Shown here: one piece after another, positions 44,871-54,882 of the stretch
Position numbering within the stretch: the first letter of the stretch is position 1
How the letters are laid out: each line of letters opens with the position of its first letter
Source: Girardinichthys multiradiatus
Lineage: Eukaryota > Chordata > Actinopteri > Cyprinodontiformes > Goodeidae
Assembly: GCF_021462225.1 (NCBI RefSeq)
Contig: NC_061812.1
Coordinates: 36,877,175-36,941,174 of the forward strand
Length of the DNA stretch: 64,000 nt
Direction: 5' to 3'
Made by a program: the position numbers and the translations under genes
Notes under the pieces: model-generated
Databases searched by the model: none
The model's input: the letters and a program-made list of their open reading frames with translations, nothing else
What the model was told of the DNA's origin: nothing

Positions 44871-46315
44871 GCAGTGTTATCAACAGATGATGGTGCAATG
44901 TATTCAGTTACCAAAATAACACTGGTAAATAATATTGACTAAAAAGTATTGCTAACAATTTAATACCCCGGCTGCAAAGACAATATTTCCCAGGTGCATT
45001 TCCTGGATTGCAGCATCCGCTGATTACAAGAAATGGAGTTTAAACAAAAATTCAACATGGAAAACTCACCATCACCTCCAGCTTCATCTAATTACTCCTC
45101 TCCATGCGGCTCTGCTCCACCAATCAGCGTCAAGTCTGCATTTCTCCCCAGCCAATCATCCTTTAAGGCTCCACTTTAAAAGATCTTCATCCATGGAGAC
45201 CTCCGTTCTGCAGCTGAGCTTTGACCCTCCTCCACCCCATCTCCACCATTTGGCTTCCAAACTTTTCCAAATCTCCTCAGGCCTCCACTCCACCACCAGG
45301 ATCGGATCCCAGGGGGGAAGACATCTTTAAATCTAACCCTAAGATGTTCATTCAAGCGCATGTCATTCTCAGAATTCACGTCTTCCACTGGGGTCCCCGT
45401 GCCAAAGATATAAACATTCACTAATAAACTTTTATAATTGCATCCCTGTCTTCTCTTTGTGAGTCTTTCCAGGTTGAATTGCTAATCCATCTTCTTTGCT
45501 TTTGCCACTCCTCTTTAAAACAGTCTGCTCATATAGTTAGAAATCCGGGCAGAGAGAGAGGTTTGAGCTGATAATATCATCCTTCATCTACGTCTTAGTG
45601 AAACACATAATACAATATACTCAGGACTCTGGCGGGATTCTTGTTTGCACTTGAAATTTATCCAGTTTGTTGGCCAAACTCTCACATTGTCCATTATGGT
45701 TGATGAAAATGATAGTTTGATCTTCCTCCTACTCTCTCTCCTCTTTGTTTCTGCTCTGCCTCCACATTGCATCCTTAACAACTAATCTGGGATTTAGGGC
45801 AGTAGCTTTTCAGATGTTCATTAGCTGCTCTCTGTTGTAAAAACAAAAAAAAAAAAAAAAAACCAACAACTTTGTTGCATGTATCCTAACAACTGTCCAG
45901 ATGTATAAAGTAACAGCAAAAACCCTTCCAGCTGCACAGCATCCAAAACCGGCAGGAATATTCATCCAAAAAAAGCAATGCCTCAACCAGAGTGAAAAGA
46001 TGGATGGATTAATGGATTAATCTAAGTAAGGCATTCCTACGTAAGCATTTTCACAGTAAGTCTAAGAAATTTGAAATTCCAAACATACCATAGTTGTACG
46101 TTGGTTACTCACCCCATGTAGAAAAATAAAGCCCACACTGTTGCCATTCCTCCAAAGTTCCTTTTTCAAATATTATTGTGCATCCAGTCTTTGCCATTAC
46201 AATGGCAAATAAAGTTGGCAAAGAACCGCAAACAATTATTTTTGCAAGATAACTATTTGACAAGGGTGTTGATCTTGTGCCAGATGTTAAAGGTGGCTCA
46301 CTTCTATTCTTCTGT
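44871..46315. other. Intronic; possible LTR-like stretch at 45060-45480
   Basis: No supported gene. Around 45060-45480 a C/T-rich sequence ends with 'cactaataaacttttataat' and a downstream 'gcatccctgtcttctctttg', which resembles the polyadenylation end of an LTR. Matching ends were not found. A run of about 20 A lies near 45842-45861. Confidence 0.35.
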
Positions 46316-46319
46316 ATAG

Positions 46320-46732
46320 TGTTGTGGAATTTTCTTATCAAAGTGGAGAGAAGTTGACTCACAAGAAGAGACAAAATCCAGACTTTGTCTTAATAAGTTT
46401 TATTCAAAGGCATTTAGCGTTTGAATGACTCTGTCACCGAGCAAGTCAGTTGAACAGAGCCCCGAACGCTATTTTCACACAGTATTTATACCAGAACAAG
46501 ACAATGTTATCTCAACTGCAAAGAGTCCATGTTCATGATCCCAACCCTTCTTCAGTTCAACAGAGACAAGGTTATCTAGGAACAGACCTAACTGCCCTTC
46601 CTGACATTGTCCTAAAGATAGGTCTGAACCATTAAACTTCTGACAGCTTCTTCCTCTAACACAGATGTTCTAAGGAGTAAGATAAAAAAGGTCATACACT
46701 GTGAAATGCTTACTGCAAGAATTTCCATCACA
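46320..46732 (-). mobile_element. ERV2 3' LTR, 413 bp
   Basis: On the minus strand the LTR begins 'tgtgatggaaattcttgc' and ends '...aaaattccacaaca'. A TATA box ('ggtataaatactg', near 46481-46493) and a polyadenylation signal ('tttgaataaaac', near 46400) sit about 90 bp apart, as expected for U3 and R. The first 34 nt recur at 47047-47080. Confidence 0.8.
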
Positions 46733-47046
46733 CTCCCTTCTTCTGATTACAAGATAATCACAACTAAAGGAAAATTCTTCAAAACCATCACCCCTCTCAG
46801 CTAACAGATAATCCAAAACCATTCTATTTGCAAACTCATCGTTCTAATAGCCTGCTGCTCCGTAGTTAAAACAGTGAAACCTTCCTCAGATAAAGCAGTA
46901 AGATTAAAAGTTAACACAAAAGGATCTGGAGCCAAAGATTCTGAAATAGTATAAGGATCAGTCCTGACAGGACAAGGTCTAGATGTATTAATGTGGGTCA
47001 AGGCACATGAAACTGGTATAATAGTTTCACAACCCTCCGTCTTTCC
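46733..47046 (-). pseudogene. ERV2 internal remnant, possible envelope-type coding
   Basis: About 80 codons open on the minus strand (from 'GKTEGCETIIPVSCALTHIN' to a stop at 46801), with Cys residues and two N-glycosylation motifs (NTS, NLT). Position next to the polypurine tract fits the 3' part of a retroviral genome, where env lies, but I do not recognise the family. The ORF that seems to run from 47178 through the stub is composite: its first part is host flank and U3 stub and should not be read as a signal peptide of the viral protein. Confidence 0.4.
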
Positions 47047-47080
47047 CTGTGAAATGCTTACTGCAAGAATTTCCATCACA
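47047..47080 (-). repeat. ERV2 5' U3 stub, 34 nt
   Basis: Identical to 46699-46732 (start of the 3' LTR). It abuts the ATAG target duplication on one side and internal viral sequence on the other. Confidence 0.93.
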
Positions 47081-47084
47081 ATAG

Positions 47085-48894
47085 CCAGAAGGAGCAGGAT
47101 AAGAATGTTTTCTTTTAAAAAAAAACTGCTTTTAGACAGTCTCATAGTAAAATAAAAAAAACCTCTAAAGCTTAACACATCAACATTGCAGTAAACCCCT
47201 TTCTTAAGAGTCTTTAGAACATTCTTATCAAGATGACCTGAAATAAAAGAAGTGAATCACAGCACGGTCAGAAGAAAGGAAACGTTTACTATGCTGATGT
47301 ATTGGAGATCATGTATTTCTACACACCACCAGTAACTCTGTTCTGAATCAGTTGTATAGCATAGGGTCATTGTATACAATTTAAGAATATTTGAAGGTGA
47401 GCAGCTGTGGCATGCCCAAAAAAATACACAGCATTCTGTTAAACAGAAGTTCAAATTACATATGCTATAGTATGTATATAAGTAGAAAAATTGTGTTTTA
47501 TTTGTTTAAACTGTGTGTCTGTATATAGTATTAAAATACAAGGAGTGTGACAAAGGTATTTGTCTGCAAGTTTCTTGGTTTACTTTTCTTCTTCTTTGGC
47601 TAAAATAATCAACTTTGAACATTAAAAATATCAATAGAGTCATTGCATAGTCACACAACTCAGTAATAAAAAAACAATTATTTGGGATTTGCCCAGTCCT
47701 GCTTTATATTATCAACTGTAAGGATATTGATACAGATAAATAATGTTTCAATCAAACTAAAATAAACTAAGGCATAGCACCACTCTGGTTCTAATCTTAC
47801 AAAAGTTGTAAAGTTATACAAATCAACAAATCTAAAGGTTTGTCTTCGCCCCAGTAACTTTTTTCTTATTTTTTTTGCAATTCCTCTAAATCCAAATCTG
47901 TGTGACAACTATGACAGATTTAATGTGTATCGGCATGAATCTACTGTGTGCATTAGCCTCTGTAGTGTCCAGATGCTTGTCTCACTGCCCAATCTGCAAT
48001 TTATGTGGTAGGGATATTTAAAGGATTAGAGGGTAAAGGGGATGTTCAGCTGTGATGAATATTCTATTATATAATTAGAATCTATTTATAGTGCATGTGT
48101 TCTGTTATTAGATAATTTTAGAAAAACAAATCTGGAACAAACTGTATGATCTAAGGAAAAGGATAAAATTAAAGAAACTGAGACATTATCCAGGCTGATC
48201 ATTTGCCACTATTAGAACATTTACAGTGTTTGATGTATTAGATTTCTGTTAAATTCAATATTGAAATCATGACCGGGCCTTCTCATTAGAAGAATGCAGA
48301 ATTTCTGGCACATTGCTGAAGTATAGAAACGAGCTGGTAAGAACCTGTGTCAGAACCAATTGCAAATCAAGAAAGATGAAACTGCAGTTACCAGCCACTT
48401 CCTCGTTGCTCTACAGTTGTCTGCAGGTCCCAGCTTGAGGCAGAACAGATTAAGGATCTGGCACTGTTGGGGTGTGACCAACACTCATAAAATCTAGTGT
48501 CTCAGGAGGTCAAGCTGGAACAGAAGGCAGTGCTGAAAAATGTGTTACGCATTTGAGCTGCAAAGGATTAAATTTCTAGTTTCTGTCTTAGAGCTGTTAC
48601 GGCTTGTAGAGCTGGGATTTACTTTGAATTTTTTCAAACTGAAAGGTTTTATTCACTGCTACCAACACACAATTCTTTGCTTATTAGTTGTTTGTAAAGC
48701 TGTTTTTATGTGCCGACCATATAGTAAAATATGATCTGAATTGTTGGTGTGCTAACCTAAAGTGTATTAGTGTAAATAAATAATTTTCATAATCTAATAA
48801 AAATTATCTGATGGATGAATTACCAATTAATTAAACCCTCTATTACATATGTTAAGAAGCACAGAGATTTCAGTATATATCTTAAAATTAACAT
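47085..48894. other. Intronic, no recognised feature
   Basis: AT-rich DNA, only short chance ORFs. No transposon ends or exons seen. Confidence 0.45.
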
Positions 48895-48899
48895 GTATT

Positions 48900-49385
48900 T
48901 GTCGTGGAAGGATCTTGGGTCGGACCAAAGTGCAGACAAGAGCTCGGTAGCCGCATCATAGTTTATTCCACACTCGAACAAAGCGAAGCATAAACAAAAC
49001 ATAGTCATGGCAAACGTAGCATAAACGAAGCATAGACAAAGCATAGACATAGAAAAGGAACCAGCGAGGAACTAAACAAACAGAACAACTAATATACACA
49101 GAGCACAGAGAGGGGAACAAAAGGCAGGTAATCAAAGAAACAGGGAACAGGTGAAACAAATACAAAGGCTGAGGATGGGTGAAAGGACTAAACAAACAGA
49201 AAACACAAACTAAGCAAGAGAATAAATCAGAGGAGGAAATAAAGAACTAGAATAACTATGAACTAAAGTAAACAGAGAAACTAGAGGGGAACATAAAAAC
49301 AATAACTTAAGAAATAAACAAAGAGCCATAAGGAGAATCTAAATTACAAAATAAACCATCAAGTCCAAAATGTCACTCCATGACA
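48900..49385 (-). mobile_element. Solo LTR, probably Gypsy type, 486 bp
   Basis: It is flanked by a perfect 5-bp duplication GTATT (48895-48899 and 49386-49390). On the minus strand it starts 'tgtcatggagtgac' and ends '...gatccttccacgaca', and includes a TATA-like 'tgtgtatattag' near 49095 and an AATAAA signal near 48961. Its form suggests recombination between two LTRs, which left one copy. Confidence 0.8.
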
Positions 49386-49390
49386 GTATT

Positions 49391-51690
49391 TAGGATCAGC
49401 ACTTAAAGGACAACACTTCCATTGCAAAGGAAGGAAAGATTTCAAGAAAAATCATCCAACTGCTTATTACCATAATCCTGACAGTAGTTTAATTGTATAA
49501 TATTGATCTAACTAAAACCTATTTACAAAGTTTTTAATTATGATAAAAGAGAAACACAAACACATTTAAATAAAAATTAAAAACCTAACTTTAAAGAAAA
49601 AGTTACCAGCTTCACAGGAGTTTAAAAACAGAGGATTGTAGCCTACTTCTGCAAACAACAGAAAAAAAGGAAGATGAGTTAAACCTGTCAGGTGCCAACA
49701 CCAGAACCGCCACTATATAACAGCATCAATTGCCTACTGTGGTCAAAAAACTGGACTGTTGGTTCAATCTGGAACTGCCTGCAACTACTGTCTCTTCATT
49801 CGGTTGATGAAGAAACTACGGCACAACCAGCTGTTTCTGGCTAAATGGTCACTCACACTGGCAGCAGTTTGTTCAGGCCTAGTTTGAGGAATTACTTGGT
49901 TTCACACTTTGAATTTTGAACGAGGTGTGATACAAAGATAAAAAAAAACACTTAAAAAAATAGATATAGGTGACGGTTAGCACACAACAGAGGTGGAACA
50001 AAAATCTGAATCTTGCTCAGCATTACACAAAAACAAATGAACGTGGTATTGTATTAAATACCGACAAAAACCATTTTGTGTAGCAGAATCTGGCAGACTT
50101 GTAAATTCCTGGCTTTGACCAGTTCGGCTTACTGATTCATTGATTATTAAGTATTATTGTCCTTTGTCTTTAACAAATAAGGAGATAATTGCTTTTATAC
50201 ATACATATATTTTCACATGATTCATCTTGTTATTCATTAAAATGTCTTGAGAACTTTTCCATGTTTTGAAATTTGACCTTTGGAGCAAATCTTTGTTCAG
50301 TTGCAACACAAAGAATTGAATTTGCCTTACAGTACAGGAGTTAAAGATTTCGGCATTTATGAAGGATCTAATGTTATGCGGTTAGACTTTTATTGATGTC
50401 AATTCCATTGACTTTAAAAAAAAAGAAATTTACTTTCAGTGAAAGCATAAGTGTGCATGTCTTTGAGAAAGGTGCAGTGCAGGACGGGGGGCTCTTAAAG
50501 ACAGGTTTGTGTGTGTGTTTTTAAACTAGGTTACACCGAAAGATGCTGCTCTCTGCTTAGATTTGCTGTTTAATAATCAGTGACTGAGTTTTGCAGTGTT
50601 TGCCTTAAGGGCAAACTTTCTTACTTTTATCCTACATGATTCTGCATGTCCTCTCGTCTGAGGCCCTTCCAGAACTTATGCAGACCAAATAACATAAATG
50701 CCCCTCCCTGAGCTCAGAACCCCGTTTGAAGACCAGAACATCCCTTAGTAGTGAGGGTGCTCTTTAAGTCTATGTATGTGTAACACATTAAAGTTGTGAG
50801 GCCAAAAATGGCTTGGCCATGTTATGGATTATGATTGTTTGAAGTTTAAAAAAAAATATATGTAGTTAGCATTAAATAAGGGAGCCACGGCATCATGTAG
50901 TATCAGTATTTAATTAAAAAAACACAATTAAATGACTCACTTAGCACCATACTTTTATATTGATCTTTGGTTTGGTATTTTGAATAGCTATTTTGTTTCC
51001 TTGTGACCTTTTAAAGAGTTTGGATGCAGTGAGGTTTGAGTAAGTTAGAGGGCATTTTAGAACGTAGCTCAAATGAAGTCTTTGTAAACTTTGAGCTGAC
51101 TTACTATGAATTGAGAAACTGTGAGCATCTTCACCTTGAGTTAAGTGGATACCCGAGTGCTGTGAAAAGTCATCATCAATGGATTGCGAAAAAACGAAGT
51201 TGAGGTTTTTTGAAGTAGGTCACATATTTTTTTAATAGTGACAGCAGTAGATGATAAGCTGGTAGGCTGCATGGGGAAATGTTGTGCAATGCATAACTTT
51301 GAATGCACCACTCTACTTATTTCACATATAAATACATACACAACTGTAGCGTTTAGATATAAAAAAGGTGTTAAAACAAAATAAAGTTTTTTCACTCGAT
51401 ATACCGGCAAAAATATTTAATAAAAATACAAATGAATTAATGTCTATTTCAACGTGTAGTGATTGAAATTTTTCTAAACAAGCACTTTGCCATTTTACAT
51501 GTATATATACACAGACACACATATGTATATATATATATATATATAATGAAAGTAAAAAGTGTTTCTCCTATCAGAAGGATATCAGTGGAATAGCCTCACC
51601 TTTCAGATGTAGAAGATCAAAAAGGTATTTGGGAGGGAGTGGAGCAGCAAAGAGAAAAAGGAACTTGTCTATGAAATTGGCAAGGTTAGT
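49391..51690. other. Intronic, no recognised feature
   Basis: AT-rich, short chance ORFs. An AT-dinucleotide microsatellite lies near 51523-51545. Confidence 0.45.
51523..51545. repeat. AT-dinucleotide microsatellite
   Basis: Alternating 'gtatatatatat...' run directly after a short CA-rich stretch. Confidence 0.85.
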
Positions 51691-51982
51691 CGACCAGCCC
51701 ACTATCGCCACGGTCTTATAACCAGTGGGTTGCCGGTTCGGCTATGTCTGTCTCAGTCGTTGTGTCCTTGGGCAAGACACTTCACCTGCCTTGCCTACTG
51801 ATGGTGGTCAGAGGGCTCGCTCGATGGCGCCTGTGTATGGAAGCCTCACCTCTGTCAGTCAGCCCCAGGGCAACTGTGGCTACATTGGCTACTCTGGGGA
51901 CTTGACTTACCAAGTCCCCAGAGACCCCAAAGCACTTTACACTACCAAGTACAAGCCATTTACCATTTACCATGTTCCGTCT
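51691..51982 (+). repeat. tRNA-derived SINE with a 'ccatttaccatttacc' tail
   Basis: The head includes a B-box-like 'gccggttcggct' (near 51733). The body has 'gtccttgggcaagacacttc' (51764), a block common in fish SINEs, and it ends in 'aagccatttaccatttacca', a LINE-derived tail. No TSD was defined. The overlapping ORFs on both strands are not genes. Confidence 0.6.
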
Positions 51983-52361
51983 CCATGATAACAAAGCATC
52001 GTGTTGACCTCCAGGTCACGGCAGATTCAACCACTTTACATTAATGCTGGCTTTTTTCTGGGATATGTGCAACAGCCTCAACATATAAGTTTCCTAGCAG
52101 AAGTACCATTTATATACCGCCTGTATGAAAGAATGTTAGCTGCCATCATCACTGATACATCCATTTTGATTCAAAACCATTGATTTGAAGCCTGTTGAAA
52201 CCAAATACGAAACTCTCTTACCTGCAGTTGTGAATAATCTCTGCTGTTATCCAATGGACAAACTTTAGCTGAAAACTAGTGCTGTAGTTGCTCCCTGCAG
52301 GTCAGCTCTTAGCCGTGTTAGCTTCCTTCAAAGTTGGGGAGATTGGTTCAAATTCAGAATG
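51983..52361. other. Intronic, no recognised feature
   Basis: No transposon or exon recognised; the 12 nt at its right end belong to the target duplication of the next insertion. Confidence 0.45.
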
Positions 52362-52470
52362 TCAGTCAGTCAGTCATTTTCTACCGCTTATTCCATAGTG
52401 GGTTGCAGGGAAGCTGGTGCCTATCTCCAGCAGTCTATGGGCGACAGGCTGGGTACACCCTGGACAGGTA
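52362..52470 (-). mobile_element. 5'-truncated LINE 3' end, with 12-bp target duplication
   Basis: A 109-bp insertion lies between two copies of 'aaattcagaatg' (52350-52361 and 52471-52482). On the minus strand it ends 'ataagcggtagaaaatgact' with a (gact)n tail. The body is shared with the repeat at 2000-2295. Heavy 5' truncation, a simple repeat tail and a long target duplication are the marks of target-primed reverse transcription. Confidence 0.85.
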
Positions 52471-53150
52471 AAATTCAGAATGTTTTATAAAAAATCCAAA
52501 CTAATCTACGTTCACAGAGTCTGTAACAGAGTCTGTTACCATGGCAATGCATTCACAGTTTCTCAAAACTTAGGGTTAACTTTCTCAGAGCTTTCTTTGG
52601 ATTACAGCAGCGTTTGTTTCTGAGACTGTTTTGATGTATTTAGATGCTCCTCGCCTGAGTTTTTCATACACTTGTTCATTATCAAGCCACCCATTTCCAC
52701 TCACTGTTACAACTCTTGTTTTCTTAGTCTCAGAATCTCGTTTTTCTTGTCATGTTTTCTGTCCAGGTTTGTTACCTTTTATTTCATTCTTAATTGTTTG
52801 GGGTTGCCTGTTCCTTCATTCAGTATCTATATTAGAACTGTGGCCACCAGAACCTACCCTTTTAGGATATATATTTCTACCTGGAAACAAAAATTAAACA
52901 CTTACACACTTGCATTGTGTTTGAATGTTTTTCCCTGGGTGGTTTTATAGCCAGAAGTGCATCCACTCTGATTAGTGCCCAAACTATGAAAGAGATGGAT
53001 GGATGGATGGATGGATGGAAGGATAAGTCATAATTATGCAGAACAATCAACTCCATTACAAAACAGTAAGGTATCAACAAGTGTTGAATTCATGGGTGTT
53101 GAAAAGGCAGACCATTGTTTTGTGAAATCTGATCAATCTCAATTGTTTTT
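52471..53150. other. Intronic, with an ATGG microsatellite
   Basis: A (atgg)n run lies at 52994-53020. Otherwise nothing recognised; ORFs at 52631-52950 (+) look like chance. Confidence 0.5.
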
Positions 53151-53154
53151 TTAA

Positions 53155-53336
53155 AAAATTTTTTTGCACTAGATCCCTTTATTTTTCAATAGTAGGTAGA
53201 CAGGAAAGAGGGCAAAGAGAGGGGGAGACATTCGCCAAATGTCACCGGGTCTGGGACTTGAACCTGGGACAGCCAGATCAAGGACTATAGCCTCTGCACA
53301 TGGTTGCGCTTAACCCCTTACACCACCAGCGCCACG
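53155..53336 (-). repeat. tRNA-derived SINE
   Basis: Minus-strand reading starts 'gtggcgctggtggtgtaagg', includes an A box 'tggtgtaagggg' (53314-53325) and a B box 'ggttcaagtcc' (53254-53264) at normal tRNA spacing, and ends in an AT-rich tail with 'aaaaataaaggg'. It is a SINE relic with an RNA polymerase III promoter, not a functional tRNA: no intact cloverleaf is expected. Confidence 0.8.
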
Positions 53337-54754
53337 CCCACACACAGTTGGTTTTGATCAGCTGGCCACATTTATTAAGCATCATCTTGTTCAAAGAATG
53401 GTATGCTTTCTTCTCACGAGCAATTATTTCCAGCAGTGTGCTAAGCCCTTATGTGAAAGCCATACGTCTTTGTGTTCAGCTGAAAATGCCTGTGTGGTTT
53501 GTTGCTCATTAGCTGCTAGTGAAGGAGCAACTTTGTGACAAAAATAACTGTTAGCTGTTAGGATTAAAAGCCTAACTTCTGATTTTATTTTATTTTTTGT
53601 AAGTATCTTACCTCAGTTGATGATATAGGTGTTTTCTTTTCTCTGAATTGGCAAACTAATCTACTGTTAATTAGGCAGTTCATGTTTTAAGTCATACCAA
53701 TAAAACATGAGGTTGTGAAAACACCCACAGCAATACATATTAATTTGTAATTTTGAACTACTTACTCACAGAGTTACTAGGGTAACACTGTTAGTTAGCT
53801 TAAAATATTTAGAAGTGCAGGTACTATATAGAAATATAGTAGTTCTATTTGGAAATTTGGATTCATGCTGAACAACTTCCATTTTTCCTAAAGAAAAAAT
53901 GAACTCAATTTTGCCTCAAGTGAAAACGTTTGTTGTCACAGGTTGTAAAACTCCAGCACTCAAATAATCAGAAACAGTCTTTTTCCACACATTACCACAT
54001 TATCTCAACTATATAAAAGATATACGTATAAAATTGTTTACTAATACTGAATAAAATGAAACTGCCTTTAGGTTTTGGTTTCTGTTTTACAGCAGGTCTG
54101 GATGATTTCCACCTTATGTGCACCTTTGTGCACCTTTTGAATTTTTTAATTTATTGTGTAGGATAAATAAATAATCTTGGCCAAAATGGCTCAGTCTAAG
54201 TGTTCTAAACATAGACGAACTCAATCAATATAATTCATTATCTATGCAAATGTTGATTCACTATGTTTAAACATCATAGCAATTTTATAACTGACAGAAA
54301 CATATTTTCTGCTGGAGTTTTGCCTTTGAATACACCCTCATTAGACAGGTCATACTTGTATCTCAATTTAGTGGGAATTGTACTCATCATCATCTGCTCT
54401 GATTTGTGAATATTTTAAAAGAGTTGCAACCATATGTTTTTCTGAGTTTGATTCAGAATAGTATGTAGTTGGATTTAAACTCAGTGAAATCAAGGGAAGT
54501 GTTTTATTATACAACTGAGAATTCAGTCCTGTTTCCAAAATTGCTGATTGACCTTTCCAGTGACTACAAATATAAAAACAAATTCTGAATCTGCACCAGA
54601 CTTTGTTTTTCAGCCAGCTGCGAGAGCAAACAATAAAAAGTTATAAATGAAGGGGTTTATTTACTTTTCCAACTAAAGCCATTTGTTTCTGTTTGTTGCT
54701 GTCAGCACTGTGTTGTAACTAATGGTCCATATATCTTTTTTTTCTCTCCTTCAG
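53337..54754. other. Intronic, end of the giant intron
   Basis: Nothing recognised until the polypyrimidine tract and 'ttcag' that define the acceptor at 54754. Confidence 0.5.
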
Positions 54755-54882
54755 GTGGCATCCCATTTATCCTGACTGGGGAACTGTTTGAACAGTCTTA
54801 CAGACCTGCTGCTTTCATGATCGCTGGCATTGTAAACTGGTTGTCCAATTTTGCCGTGGGCCTCTTATTCCCCTTCATTCAA
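54755..54882 (+). CDS. slc2a9-type transporter exon (TM10 end to TM11)
   Basis: A 128-bp exon, the conserved length for GLUT genes at this position. It starts by completing a split Gly codon and encodes [20 protein letters not shown] followed by [20 protein letters not shown] and IQ. The acceptor is 'ctctccttcag' and the donor 'gtaagat'. The E-x6-R motif (GELFEQSYR) is the conserved charge pair after TM10 of sugar porters, and the hydrophobic segment is TM11. This stretch resembles mammalian SLC2A9 much more closely than SLC2A5 or SLC2A11, as I remember those sequences. The exon for TM12 and the PETK-type motif should follow but was not seen up to 64000. Confidence 0.92.

Larger units (their letters stand above)
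46320..47080 (-). mobile_element. ERV2: miniature provirus with a 34-nt U3 stub, 761 bp
   Basis: Target duplications ATAG lie at 46316-46319 and 47081-47084. Termini are TG...CA. In viral order (minus strand) it has the first 34 nt of U3 (47080-47047), about 314 nt of internal sequence, a purine-rich tract ('agaagaagggag'), and a complete 413-bp 3' LTR. No primer-binding site or 5' LTR remainder is present. The LTR sequence is unlike that of ERV1, so this is a different family with the same architecture. Confidence 0.8.
9161..54754 (+). other. Giant intron of the slc2a9-type gene, about 45.6 kb
   Basis: The donor 'gtaaag' at 9161 and the acceptor 'ctctccttcag' at 54754 join phase-compatible exons that are adjacent in the mammalian protein. 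Everything in between is non-coding for the host gene and is dominated by insertions on both strands, described separately. No other host exon was recognised inside it. Confidence 0.85.

Noticed and set aside
46801..47178. A 125-codon ORF with an apparent signal peptide near the ERV2 LTR
   Set aside because: The ATAG duplication shows that its first third is host flank plus the 34-nt U3 stub. Only the part after 47046 is viral; the 'signal peptide' is composite.
51725..51994. ORFs of 87 and 70 codons on opposite strands
   Set aside because: Both are within a SINE.
53240..53336. A tRNA gene at the A/B-box pair
   Set aside because: The boxes belong to a SINE body with an AT-rich tail; no intact cloverleaf or terminator is visible.
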